DNA of 64,000 nucleotides from Porphyromonadaceae bacterium (GTDB taxonomy: Bacteria > Bacteroidota > Bacteroidia > Bacteroidales > Dysgonomonadaceae), in NCBI GenBank assembly GCA_021372865.1, contig JAJFTO010000016.1, forward strand, positions 62,001-126,000, read 5' to 3'. Within the stretch, counting starts at the first letter, position 1; the number at the start of each line of letters is the position of its first letter. The translations under genes and the position numbers were made by a program. Below are positions 17,203 to 26,800 of this stretch, piece after piece. Under the pieces are notes generated by a model. That model was not told where the DNA came from, searched no databases, and was given only the letters and a program-made list of their open reading frames with translations.

Positions 17203-18375
17203 CTATAGTTTGATATAAATATTCTTTTTGTACAGTATATATCCAAACAGCCAGCAGACGGTGACGAACAGCAGTGCGTAGAGGAGCGATCCGAAATAGT
17301 TTCCAGCCCAGGGTTGAATCAATACGTTGTAGGTGAATGATTTCACCGAGATGGTCTCTCCCTGCCAGGCAAAATGGATGTTGCCAACCAGATTGGCGAG
17401 CACACCGGCGAACACGTATACAATGAGCGGGTTGACTCCAAAAGCATGGAAGAAGCGGCTCCATTTTTCTTTTTTATGGATATCGATGATCCAGATCAGT
17501 AACCCCAGCAGTTGTGATGCGAAGCCTGTGGTCACCAGTACAAAGGTGGGACTCCATATTTTCTTGTTGATGGGACATCCGTATTGTAAAAGCAGACCCG
17601 AGAAAGCCAGAATGGTCCCCCAGATCAGCAGTTTCTCCACCTTGGTATGGTTATTCCTGTTTTCGACAATCATTTTTCCGAAAAGAAAGCCAATGAGCAC
17701 ATGGGCTATGGAGGGGATGGTGCTAAGCAGTCCTTCGGGATCGAGTGCGATACGTACTCCCTCAGGTGTAGTGTCTTTGTACATGTGGGCGGGCCCCCAG
17801 AGTGCCTTGTCCACGACTGCAATGATATTTTCTTCCGACATCTCAAATCCTCTTCCATAACGAAGAATCAGATAATAACCCACCAGCAGGATGGCGATGA
17901 TCCAAGGCAGATGTTTGTTTTTTTCCAACAGCGCAATGAGGGCAGCAAAACCGTAGGCCAGGGCCAGTCGTTGCAGCACCCCCAGGATACGGATGGTATC
18001 GAAGTGGGCTGCTGCTATGCCGAACGATTCACCTGCGGCAAGTCCACGCAGGAGTTGCCCGAACCAACCCAATGCCAGTCCGATCACAAATATAAGCAGG
18101 GTACGGCGTACCACTTTCCAGACAGCAGCTCTGGTAGGTGCAAAGTTGAATTTGCGCAGCGACATGAAGGTGGAGACCCCCATGATGAACATGAAGAAGG
18201 GGAATACCAGGTCGGTGGGTGTCAGGCCGTGCCAGTGTGCGTGTTTCAGCGGAGCATAGGCATACTCCCATGAACCGGGATTGTTGACCATGATCATGCC
18301 GGCAATGGTGATACCCCTGAGGATATCGAGCGACAGAAGCCGGCTGCTTGGGGATGTAGTGGTAAGCGTATTCAT
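17203..18375 (-). CDS. murT: MurT-like MurNAc transporter (DUF5009/heparan acetyltransferase-like)
   Basis: A 390-residue membrane protein with about ten to eleven helices. The start RLLSLDILRGITIAGMIMVNN, with the SLDxLRG motif, and DLVFPFFMFIMGVS mark the acyltransferase_3/HGSNAT-like family that includes Tannerella MurT, reported as the inner-membrane MurNAc transporter. Members of this fold elsewhere transfer acetyl groups across membranes (for example HGSNAT in lysosomes), so an acetyltransferase role cannot be excluded by sequence. The murT-murK-murQ order supports the transporter assignment. It is 67 bases downstream of the NamZ-like gene. Confidence 0.83.
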   Translation of the reverse strand: MNTLTTTSPSSRLLSLDILRGITIAGMIMVNNPGSWEYAYAPLKHAHWHGLTPTDLVFPFFMFIMGVSTFMSLRKFNFAPTRAAVWKVVRRTLLIFVIGLALGWFGQLLRGLAAGESFGIAAAHFDTIRILGVLQRLALAYGFAALIALLEKNKHLPWIIAILLVGYYLILRYGRGFEMSEENIIAVVDKALWGPAHMYKDTTPEGVRIALDPEGLLSTIPSIAHVLIGFLFGKMIVENRNNHTKVEKLLIWGTILAFSGLLLQYGCPINKKIWSPTFVLVTTGFASQLLGLLIWIIDIHKKEKWSRFFHAFGVNPLIVYVFAGVLANLVGNIHFAWQGETISVKSFTYNVLIQPWAGNYFGSLLYALLFVTVCWLFGYILYKKNIYIKL

Positions 18376-18442
18376 ATTTTATGCTGGAATTGTGTAGGGT
18401 TGTAATTCATTGTCTCCAACGATGGCGGTGACGCGTTTCAAT

Positions 18443-19705
18443 TCAGCGGTAAAGATAATATTTCTTCGACAATTTTCTGAATGCTTTTTCATCTTTGGTC
18501 CAGTAACTTTTGATGTCATCAAACCGGTGATTTTTGGAAAACGCAAGTCTGATAGAATCACTCCCGCTGACTTTGTCGAACATGTCGAAACGATTTTCGG
18601 GCGCATGATCGAATACCTTGTAACCGGGATAAAGTGCCGCAGCCACTTCCATCACATGAAACTGGATATCCGACAGCCGGGCTTTGGAAAAGTCGGTCAG
18701 GTATATCTGCACTCCCTGGAAGTTCTTTCCCTGTCCTACCGAATAGTAAGGTTTCAGATGAATAGGACGGAAGTTGATTCCGGGGATCCTTTTTGCATTC
18801 AGTGCTTCAGCAAATTCCTCGGCGTTGATCCATTCTGCGGCGAACATTTCAAATGGAAGTGTATACCCCACGCCGATGGAGATGTATCCCAGTTCACCCA
18901 GGATCCCCGACACCGGATAAAAATAAGCTGAATGAGCATAGGGAATATGGGGTGATGTGGGCACCCAAGGCAGACCGGTATCTTCGAAATTCATTTTCCG
19001 ACGCCATTTTTTCATTTTTACCACCGTCAGCTTACAGGGTTTCGGATTCATCCGTTCACCGTTGATCATCTCTGCCAGCTCACCACAGGTAAGACCATAG
19101 AGATAGGGAATCTTAAGCTGGCTGACGAACGAAAAGAATCCTTCCTCCACCAGGTTGCCCTCCACCTTGAGTCCGCCCAGCGGGTTGGGCCGGTCCAGTA
19201 CCACGAACTCTATGTTGTTTTCTGCTGCAGCCTGCATGGCCAGATACATCGTGGAGATGTAAGTGTAGGATCTGCAGCCGATATCCTGGATGTCGTATAC
19301 CAGCAGATCCACACCTTTCAGCATTTCCGGTGTGGGTTTGCGGGTTGCCCCGTAGAGAGAGTAGACAGGCACGCCCGTATTGGGATCGGTGAAAGAATCA
19401 ATTTTATCACCGGCATACACATCACCGCGCACGCCATGTTCAGGTCCGTAAAGTGCCACCAGCGTTACGCCGGGTGCTTCGTGCAGGATGTCGATGGTCG
19501 ATCTGAGGTGGTTGTCCACCCCGGTAGGGTTGGTGATCAGTCCGACCCTTTTGCCCTGCAGTATACGGAATCCGGATTCTTTCAGTACTTCTATGCCGGT
19601 GCGGATGCGTATATTTTGGGCTGAAGCTTTCGTACAGAAGAACAGTCCCGATATGATCAGCAAGCCGATAAATCGTGACTTTCTGTATGATTTGTTTGTA
19701 GGCAT
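18443..19705 (-). CDS. namZ: NamZ-like exo-beta-N-acetylmuramidase (DUF1343)
   Basis: A 420-residue exported protein. The N terminus has a basic start, a hydrophobic stretch and an Ala-Ser-Ala-Gln end (signal peptide, residues about 1-30). The mature part has the DUF1343 features GKRVGLITNPTGVD, the YGPEHGVRG motif that carries the conserved glutamate thought to be catalytic, a DLLVYDIQDIGCRSYTYIST segment and a LDRPNPLGG motif. The characterised member NamZ of Bacillus subtilis releases MurNAc from the non-reducing end of glycan chains. An in-frame start at 19864 would add 53 residues without signal-peptide character, so the start at 19705 is chosen. Product MurNAc would feed MurT next door. 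Confidence 0.9.
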   Translation of the reverse strand: MPTNKSYRKSRFIGLLIISGLFFCTKASAQNIRIRTGIEVLKESGFRILQGKRVGLITNPTGVDNHLRSTIDILHEAPGVTLVALYGPEHGVRGDVYAGDKIDSFTDPNTGVPVYSLYGATRKPTPEMLKGVDLLVYDIQDIGCRSYTYISTMYLAMQAAAENNIEFVVLDRPNPLGGLKVEGNLVEEGFFSFVSQLKIPYLYGLTCGELAEMINGERMNPKPCKLTVVKMKKWRRKMNFEDTGLPWVPTSPHIPYAHSAYFYPVSGILGELGYISIGVGYTLPFEMFAAEWINAEEFAEALNAKRIPGINFRPIHLKPYYSVGQGKNFQGVQIYLTDFSKARLSDIQFHVMEVAAALYPGYKVFDHAPENRFDMFDKVSGSDSIRLAFSKNHRFDDIKSYWTKDEKAFRKLSKKYYLYR

Positions 19706-19728
19706 GAGCTTGCGTTTTGAAATTATTT

Positions 19729-21027
19729 TTACCGATCGGCCTCTTTTTTCGATCTGCCAAAGTCGGGATCTATCTTCATGAAAGGGATCAGCAATAGGGT
19801 GGGGATGGCAGCCAGCATAATAAAGACAAAGAAATGCTGGTAACCCAGCTGCTCCTGTATCCATCCGGCAGCCATTCCGGGGAGCATCATCCCCAGGGCC
19901 ATGAACCCTGTACAGATGGAATAATGGGCTGTTTTGTGTTCACCCTGTGAGAAGTAAATCAGATACAACATATACGCTGTAAATCCAAATCCATATCCAA
20001 ATTGTTCAGTAGCCACGGCTGCATTTACCCAAAGAAAGCTTTCGGGTTGATAAAATGCCAGCAGCAGGTAAGCTGCATGGGGCAGGGTGATGGTCAGGGC
20101 CATAGGCCAGAGCCATTTTTTGAGTCCATTTCGCGATGCGACGATGCCGCCGATGATGCCCCCCAGGGTGAGCGAGATCACACCCACTGTACCGTAGGTA
20201 ATACCCACCTCCGATGTGCTCAGCCCCAGCCCCCCCACCTCGCGGCTGTCGAGCAGAAACGGCGAAGCAAGTTTAATCAGCATGGATTCCGAAAGCCTGT
20301 AGAGTAACATAAAGGCAATGGCCAGTCCGATCCCTTTTTTCGTGAAAAAAGATTTGAAGGTATTACCAAATTCAGCCATTACATCTTTGAACGTGTGCGC
20401 TGTTTTGCCGCTATCTGCGGCCGGGTAGGGAAGTACAAAGCGATGATACACAAAAAAGAGCAGGAAAAGACCGGCGAGAATAAAGAAGGTGATGCTCCAG
20501 GCAAAGGGGATTCTGCCGGTCGATTTTTCCAGAAATCCTGCCAGGATGATCAACAGTCCCTGTCCGGTGATTGAAGCCAGACGGTAGAAGGTACTGCGGA
20601 TCCCCACGAAAAAGGATTGTTGTGAATCGTCGAGCGCCAGCATATAAAATCCGTCAGCGGCAATGTCGTGTGTGGCCGAGCTGAAGGCCATCAGCCAGAA
20701 GAAAGCCAGTGATGCCTGCAGGTAGAATGGTGTGGGCAGGGTAAATGCTACGCCTGCCAGGCCGGCACCAATCAGCAATTGCATCGTGACGATCCACCAT
20801 CGTTTGGTTTTCAGGATATCCACAAACGGGCTCCAGAAGGGTTTGATTACCCAGGGAAGGTATAACCAGCTTGTGTAGAGAGCAATTTCCGTGTTGGAGA
20901 GGCCAAAACGTTTGTACATGATTACCGAGACGGTCATCACGGCCACATAGGGCAGTCCCTCCGCAAAATAGAGGGTGGGGATCCATGACCAGGGGTTGCG
21001 GAATGTGACTTTCTTTTGTTTGTTCAT
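19729..21027 (-). CDS. ampG: AmpG-like muropeptide permease (MFS)
   Basis: A 432-residue major facilitator with about twelve membrane segments. The start region WIPTLYFAEGLPYVAV and the following SFVDIL-like segment (WSPFVDILKTKRWW) with ATHDIAADG are hallmarks of AmpG permeases, which import anhydro-muropeptides (GlcNAc-anhMurNAc-peptides) from periplasm to cytoplasm. The start at 21027 is chosen over 21081 because the latter would overlap the SpoIID-like gene; the gap is then 40 bases. It sits between a SpoIID-like protein and the NamZ-like exo-muramidase, consistent with import for recycling. Confidence 0.9.
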   Translation of the reverse strand: MNKQKKVTFRNPWSWIPTLYFAEGLPYVAVMTVSVIMYKRFGLSNTEIALYTSWLYLPWVIKPFWSPFVDILKTKRWWIVTMQLLIGAGLAGVAFTLPTPFYLQASLAFFWLMAFSSATHDIAADGFYMLALDDSQQSFFVGIRSTFYRLASITGQGLLIILAGFLEKSTGRIPFAWSITFFILAGLFLLFFVYHRFVLPYPAADSGKTAHTFKDVMAEFGNTFKSFFTKKGIGLAIAFMLLYRLSESMLIKLASPFLLDSREVGGLGLSTSEVGITYGTVGVISLTLGGIIGGIVASRNGLKKWLWPMALTITLPHAAYLLLAFYQPESFLWVNAAVATEQFGYGFGFTAYMLYLIYFSQGEHKTAHYSICTGFMALGMMLPGMAAGWIQEQLGYQHFFVFIMLAAIPTLLLIPFMKIDPDFGRSKKEADR

Positions 21028-21067
21028 ATTTTTTGTTTCTGTTGTGTGAGCCTGTTTTGATGTTTTG

Positions 21068-22381
21068 TCAATAATAGGCAACCAGTTTTGTTTGAGGAAA
21101 ATAGTGTGTCAATATCTGATCATGGCGATATCCTTTTTCTGCCATCATGGCTGCACCTATCTGGCAGAGACCCACTCCGTGGCCCCAGCCGGCGCCGGTA
21201 AGCGTGAACTGTTGCGGTATTCCCTCATCGTTCTCTTCTTCCGCGTCCACCACAAATGCGGCACTGTAGAGGTGTGAGGGTGAGAGAGTCCGGCGGATTT
21301 CCAGCTCTTTGCCGATGGTCATTACCCGTTCGGTGCCGATGATCCTGAGCCGGATGATGCGGCCCGAGCTGCCCCGTTCCAGTGGTTCCAGGGCGATGAT
21401 TTCGCCATAATCGATGCCGGAACGTTCTCTGATCAGCGCACGCAGTTCGTTTTGGTTGTAAACCACCTTCCAGCGGTAGAAGTCGGCTGTTTCCCGGTCG
21501 TAATCGTTCAGTACCTGTCTGAGTATGTCTGCGTCGCCGGTATTGCAGAAGGCGGGAGGGGAGGAGAGAATCCATTCCCGGGCATTCTCCTCCACGGTCA
21601 AATCGGGCAGGGGAGCGTTCTCCGTGTAATCAGGCTTTCCCACGAGGTACGGATGCGGAATGGGCTCCCACACGTTTTCGAATGACTCCGTCACGCCGCC
21701 GCAGCATTTCGAGAAACGAGCGTCGCAGAGGGTGTCACCGTAGGTGATCACCTGTCCCCGGGTTTCATCAATCGCCTGGTTCACCCGCGCAGTTGTTTGT
21801 CTCGTGATTCCCTGATAGCGCTGACAATGGTCATCGGCACAGACATCGAACAGGGCATGCTCCTCGCGGTCGTACCAGCGAACAATCTCGGTGGCTGACA
21901 CAAAGGAAGTATGGTAGTCGTCCCGGATCTCTTTATTTTTTTGAATCTGTGCCAGCAGCCAGCTTCGGGAGATTATGGCGTGTGACTTCAGGAGTTCCCC
22001 GGAGCTGGTGGCGCTCATCTCGGAGGAGATCACGCTCTTGAGGTAGTCTTCGAGAGAGACAATATTGATGGCGGTGATGCCTCCCTTTCCGCAAATGAAT
22101 TTTAACCCTCCCTGGAAACGTTGGTTTTCTTTCCGCTCCCAATGAAAACCGACGCCAATCACCACATCCTTCAGCTCGAATGAAGCCTCATGCAACTGAT
22201 CCGATTCAAAGGTTATTTCCGTGTAGGGTTCTCCTTTAAAGGCAATTTTTTCGCCGGTCCTCTCCACCAAATAATCGCCCGGGAAAATCGGTTTTCCCTG
22301 AAACTGATAGGTCGAGTGCAGCGTGAAGCGTATTTTCGGCTGCTCCAGGATGATCCCCACATGGATGAGGGGTTCTCTCAT
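21068..22381 (-). CDS. SpoIID/LytB-domain protein without a visible signal peptide
   Basis: A 437-residue protein with the SpoIID core: VSLEDYLKSVISSEM (E121 at the place of the catalytic glutamate), the AIISRSW helix, RGQVITYGDTLCDARFSKCCGG and the C-terminal GAGWGHGVGLCQIGAAMMAEKG motif. SpoIID of Bacillus is a lytic transglycosylase acting on stem-free glycans. Here no hydrophobic leader is seen: the protein begins MREPLIHVGIILEQ, so by sequence it would be cytoplasmic. Its ATG overlaps the stop of the glycosyltransferase gene (ATGA at 22378-22381), which fixes the start and implies coupled translation. A further in-frame start at 22411 is therefore not needed. Confidence 0.86.
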   Translation of the reverse strand: MREPLIHVGIILEQPKIRFTLHSTYQFQGKPIFPGDYLVERTGEKIAFKGEPYTEITFESDQLHEASFELKDVVIGVGFHWERKENQRFQGGLKFICGKGGITAINIVSLEDYLKSVISSEMSATSSGELLKSHAIISRSWLLAQIQKNKEIRDDYHTSFVSATEIVRWYDREEHALFDVCADDHCQRYQGITRQTTARVNQAIDETRGQVITYGDTLCDARFSKCCGGVTESFENVWEPIPHPYLVGKPDYTENAPLPDLTVEENAREWILSSPPAFCNTGDADILRQVLNDYDRETADFYRWKVVYNQNELRALIRERSGIDYGEIIALEPLERGSSGRIIRLRIIGTERVMTIGKELEIRRTLSPSHLYSAAFVVDAEEENDEGIPQQFTLTGAGWGHGVGLCQIGAAMMAEKGYRHDQILTHYFPQTKLVAYY

Positions 22382-23832
22382 TTTAGTTTCTTTCTCGCCT
22401 GGAGTTCCCATGTTCTGATTTTGTCTTTATAAAGATTGTGTCCGTTCATTTTCACGATGTCGAGCGAGGCATCTGAGTTATCTTCCCAGCGGCGACAGAG
22501 GTACAATACGTCGTAGATGCGGCCAATACGGTAGTGACGGGAAATGTTCAGCCCCAGTGCATAATCCTCGCCATAGCTGGTGTTGGGTAGCTTTATTTCC
22601 CGTAGTAAGGGTGTGTAGAAGGCACGGGGTGCACCCAGCCCGTTAATGCGCAGGGCGTTGTTCCTTCCGTTGTCGGGTGTCCACTCCCGGTGGTCGATGA
22701 TACCGGGAGGAATCATTTCCATCTGGAAGTTGGTCATCTGATAGGTTCCCACCACCATGGCGCACTGTTGCTCGTAGAAAGCGTTTACAATCTTCTGCAA
22801 AGTGTCTTTGTCGCTGTACACATCGTCGCTGTCGAGCTGTACCGCAAACTTTCCGCATTGTGCGTGGTGTACACCCACATTCCAACAGCCACCGATGCCC
22901 AGATCGTCTCTTTCGGGAATGATATGTATCAGCCGTTTGTCACTTTTGTACTCATCGATGGCTTCCGTGGTGCCGTCGGTGGAATGGTTGTCAATGATGA
23001 TGAGGTTAAAAGGAAAACTTGTTTCTTGTTTGAGCACCGAAGCGATGGCATCGCGGATGGTTTTGATGCGGTCACGTACCGGAATGATAACCGAAGCCTC
23101 CACAGCAAAGCTGCCCTTGTCGAATTCAATGGCTTTGAACCTGGGTTCCAGCCAGGCACCCACATCTTTCAGATGTTGGGTGCAGACCTGTTCCATCTCC
23201 AGTTGCAGCTGCCTGTTTTTGGGATCCACATAATCGAAAATCTTCTGTCCGGATACCCGGGTATCTTCCTCAATCTCGGTGTAGAGGTACTCGTTGATGT
23301 GCACTAGCGGATGTTTTTGGGATACTTTCAGTCGGAGATCGTACAGTCCGGCAAATTGATACGTTTCGTTCATCATCCGCTTTGCCGCCTTTTTCAGTGC
23401 TGTTGTGTTGTAGCACAGCAACGAGCCAAAGTTGAAGTCGTCGCGCAGACTGCCCTCCTGGTAGTCAATGACCGGATGGCTTTTCTTTTCACCACCCACC
23501 ACTGCATAATAGTCGGCATAGACCATGCCTGCGGCTGTATCTTCCGCAATGCGGATCATCCGTTCCAGGGCGAAATAACCCGGCTTCAGCACGGTGGGCT
23601 TCAGATAAATGAGCGTGTAATCACTGCCGGACTTTTGTGCGATTTTCCGGACGGTGGTACTGCTCTGGAACGCGTCAATGGCTATATTTTTACACCCTTT
23701 GATCGTCTCTTTGCTCCCTTCGGGGGTAAGGAGCCAGATTTTGTCGACCGACTCCGATTGGCGCAGCTCATCGACTGTTTTTTTTGCCTGTTCCGGCTCC
23801 GTGAAGAGAATAAATGCGTCTGTTTTATTCAT
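22378..23832 (-). CDS. glycosyltransferase family 2 protein with two GT-A-like halves
   Basis: A 484-residue cytoplasmic protein. The C-terminal half (about residue 245 onward) is a classical GT2 domain: ASVIIPVRDR, IIDNHSTDGT, a NVGVHHAQ segment and the LDSDD metal-binding motif, then a GEDYALGLNISR segment with the ED pair near the acceptor site. The N-terminal half (residues about 1-235) has a related layout but a YADYY stretch where a DxD would be expected, suggesting a degenerate GT-A domain. Acceptor and donor are unknown. The gene is coupled by ATGA to the SpoIID-like gene in a muropeptide salvage block. Family assignment is firm, function is not. Confidence 0.85.
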   Translation of the reverse strand: MNKTDAFILFTEPEQAKKTVDELRQSESVDKIWLLTPEGSKETIKGCKNIAIDAFQSSTTVRKIAQKSGSDYTLIYLKPTVLKPGYFALERMIRIAEDTAAGMVYADYYAVVGGEKKSHPVIDYQEGSLRDDFNFGSLLCYNTTALKKAAKRMMNETYQFAGLYDLRLKVSQKHPLVHINEYLYTEIEEDTRVSGQKIFDYVDPKNRQLQLEMEQVCTQHLKDVGAWLEPRFKAIEFDKGSFAVEASVIIPVRDRIKTIRDAIASVLKQETSFPFNLIIIDNHSTDGTTEAIDEYKSDKRLIHIIPERDDLGIGGCWNVGVHHAQCGKFAVQLDSDDVYSDKDTLQKIVNAFYEQQCAMVVGTYQMTNFQMEMIPPGIIDHREWTPDNGRNNALRINGLGAPRAFYTPLLREIKLPNTSYGEDYALGLNISRHYRIGRIYDVLYLCRRWEDNSDASLDIVKMNGHNLYKDKIRTWELQARKKLK

Positions 23833-23873
23833 AAATTTTGTTTTTAGCAGTCAGCTTTCAGCTTTCAGCACTT

Positions 23874-26800
23874 TTATTTAAATGCTGTCATTATATTATT
23901 GACTAGTTCATTCCGCTTTTCCTGTTCTTTTACTGCTTCTATGGGGAAGCCAAGGATACAGGTACTGTATTTTTCACCCTTGTAGAGTACGCCTGCACTC
24001 AGATTGTTCTCAGCGTAGCGGAAGACGGTGAATGCATTTTTGTCGACCGGCTCCAATGCATCGGGATTTTCCACTACGTAGCTTTCGCTGTTCAGTTCGT
24101 TGTAGTATCTGTAATTGCCTTGTATTGACGGAAAAGGAGAGGGTACCGCTTTGATCTGTCCGGTTACTGCACCATGACTGTTGCGCCATTTGTATTTGAG
24201 GGTCTGTTGTGCCCACTCCCGGTCTTCTTTCGTGGCGCGGGGGTTGTTCCACAGATCGGTACCGACGAAGGCGCCGCTCACGATGATATTTCCGCCGCTA
24301 AAGCAATAGTCGGTGATTAGCTGCTGCTGTTTTGTGGAAAATGTTTTGTATTTCGGTGGTTTTGCTCCCCGGGCCACACTCCATTCCCGTTGCTTACCCA
24401 AGATCCAGTCCACTGTTTTGTAATCTGTCAGTTTCACGAAGCCGTTTTCCACCGCATCTGCGGAAGAGGAAACGAAAGAATATCCTGCTTCAGTGAAGGC
24501 TTTCCCGTGACTAAAGGGGTAATCGAATGTATTGCCGGCGATGGCAGTGGTTTCGTAGTTCGCATGGCTGTCTCCAAACCCTGCAGCATCGTCGTCCATC
24601 CAGGGGATGATGCGCCGGAATTCATTCATCTGCCCGATAAAATTGTGATCGGCCATGTAGGGAACCCCGTTATCCACACTGCCTGCGAAACCGGCAATGC
24701 TGTCTTCAGAAGCGGTAAAGCTGAACGGCGCGGATACCCGGGTAAATCCGTTTACAATCAGGACTTCTCCCTGTTGATCCGATCTCCGGCAGACTGAAAG
24801 TGTTTCGGAGGGAAAACTCTTGCCACCATCGTTCAATGCGACCACCCTGAAGCTATAGATGTCATCCTTATGAAGCTTTGCTTTGTAACTGTTGCCGTTC
24901 ACCACAACACCGTGATCGAAGCCTTCATCGTTAAGGCGGGTATATACCATATACCGGTCGGGCGTGGCTGTGGGCTCAGACGGATCCATTGTGGGTTGCC
25001 ACCTAAGCTCGACCTCTGTTTCTCCGTTGAAACGGGCGGAGAACTCTTTCACTGGCAGCGGTTGTACCACATAGGGACGATTGTACTGGGTTGCGAGAAA
25101 CTTCAGCATCCCCTTGTAAATGGAGCGGCTGACGGTAAAGCGGAAGGTGGGATCGAGTCCGTAACGCATATCGGCAAAGTTCTGATGCGACAGCAGCTCC
25201 AGCAGCATGGTTGGCACATTGGGCATGCGTGCTTCGGCATAGGAACGGTTCCAAAGGTGTCGTCGGGTCCAGTCCGGCTCAAAGTCGTGGCGTATGTCGC
25301 TCACGATCTCCTCCATCACCAGCTCGGTCAGGTCGCGTGAGGCCCACCGTGAACGTCCGTTTTCGAATCGTTCGTTGTTGTGGTGTGTCATGTAAATGCC
25401 GAGTGTACCCACAATGGTATCTCCCCAGAAGGTACCCGCATCGGTGTGGAAGGCAAACGCCAGATCCACCGGGATGTGGAGCCCCTCTTTTCCGGGCAGT
25501 GCCGGGGATCCTCCCGCCAGCCAGTTTACCCAGGCACCCCGCGACGCATAGTCGTCGGTATAGTCATTTTTACCCTCGGTACGGTTGTAGATGGTGTCGG
25601 GTACACCTGCCCACTGCATCCAGTATCGTGCCCCCTCGGCGTATCGGGGATATCCGCTGATTTGCGGCGTGTAATGTATCTGTGAAACAAGGGTCTCTTT
25701 CTTCGTCAGGTTATCGGAGCTTTTGGTGTTCTCAGATTCAAAGCCTCCCGGGTGAGGCATCCGGGCAATGTTGCCCATTCCGCCGCCTATTTTTACGGCA
25801 TCGGCGGTCACGATTTTTCCTTTGTGGCTACTTTTGTTGGAAAGGGTGATCTGGTGGCTCATACCCTTTTCAAAGTCGAAATATCCCAGAAATATCCAGG
25901 TGCCGCCCCCCATCTGCTGGTTCACTCGGAAATCGGTTTTTCCTCCGGCATGATGGACGCTGTAAAGTGCATCGTCGCTGCTGTTTTTTAATGTCTGATA
26001 GGAGACATAGACCCCATATTTCCCTTTCGCAGGAATATCGGGATGCCAGACGGCGATACTCTCTTCCCCACGGTTTGTCGTCCGCACCTGTCTGGCTGTT
26101 CCCATCCGGAAGGGATTTTCGCCATCCAGATAAATATCCCGGGGATTGGCAAAACCGGCTGATTTTGTGTTGCTCCATGCTTCTTTTCCGTTTTTTTCAC
26201 TGTATGGAGAAGTACCACTTTTACGGTCGTCGTTATCAATGATTAATTCCGTTTTGTTGTAGTCTCTTTCCCGTGGAAGCAGCACGTTGGCGCCGGCATT
26301 TTCCAGCATCGGTACCAGGAAGGGAAGCACGTAGCTCTGGGTGTAGAGATCCTCTACTGTCTGGAAAATGCGTGCCCGCTGCCACTCCCACCGTCCCAGT
26401 TTCTGTTCGTAATACCATCCATGGCTCTGCCAGAGGGCGATATGATTATTTTGCAACCCCTTGCCGAAAGTACTGGCAGGAGTAGAGAGGTCTGTCACCA
26501 GCGGCGTTTTTATTTTATGGGCAATGATCCTGTTTTTGTCCCGTTGTCCGTCTCTGTAAAAATTGGGCACCAGAAGGCTGATCTCCTGATCATCGGAGAT
26601 GACGGCGATCTGGTATTTTTTTTGTTTTGCGGGTAGATGAAATCTGACGCTGTCGTAGATGAGCTGTACGGTATGTTCACGCATGGGGAGGTAGGAGAGC
26701 GACAGGTTGGTGTAAAATGCAATTCGCTTTTTCCGGTCGTTCACCGAGATGCTGTCCACCGTCACCCTTCCCGGCCGCATCATGGTTTCGCGGTATATGT

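Noticed and set aside
18443..19864. Longer start for the NamZ-like protein at 19864
   Set aside because: The extra 53 residues are not signal-peptide-like and would overlap the AmpG-like gene; a good signal peptide begins at 19705.
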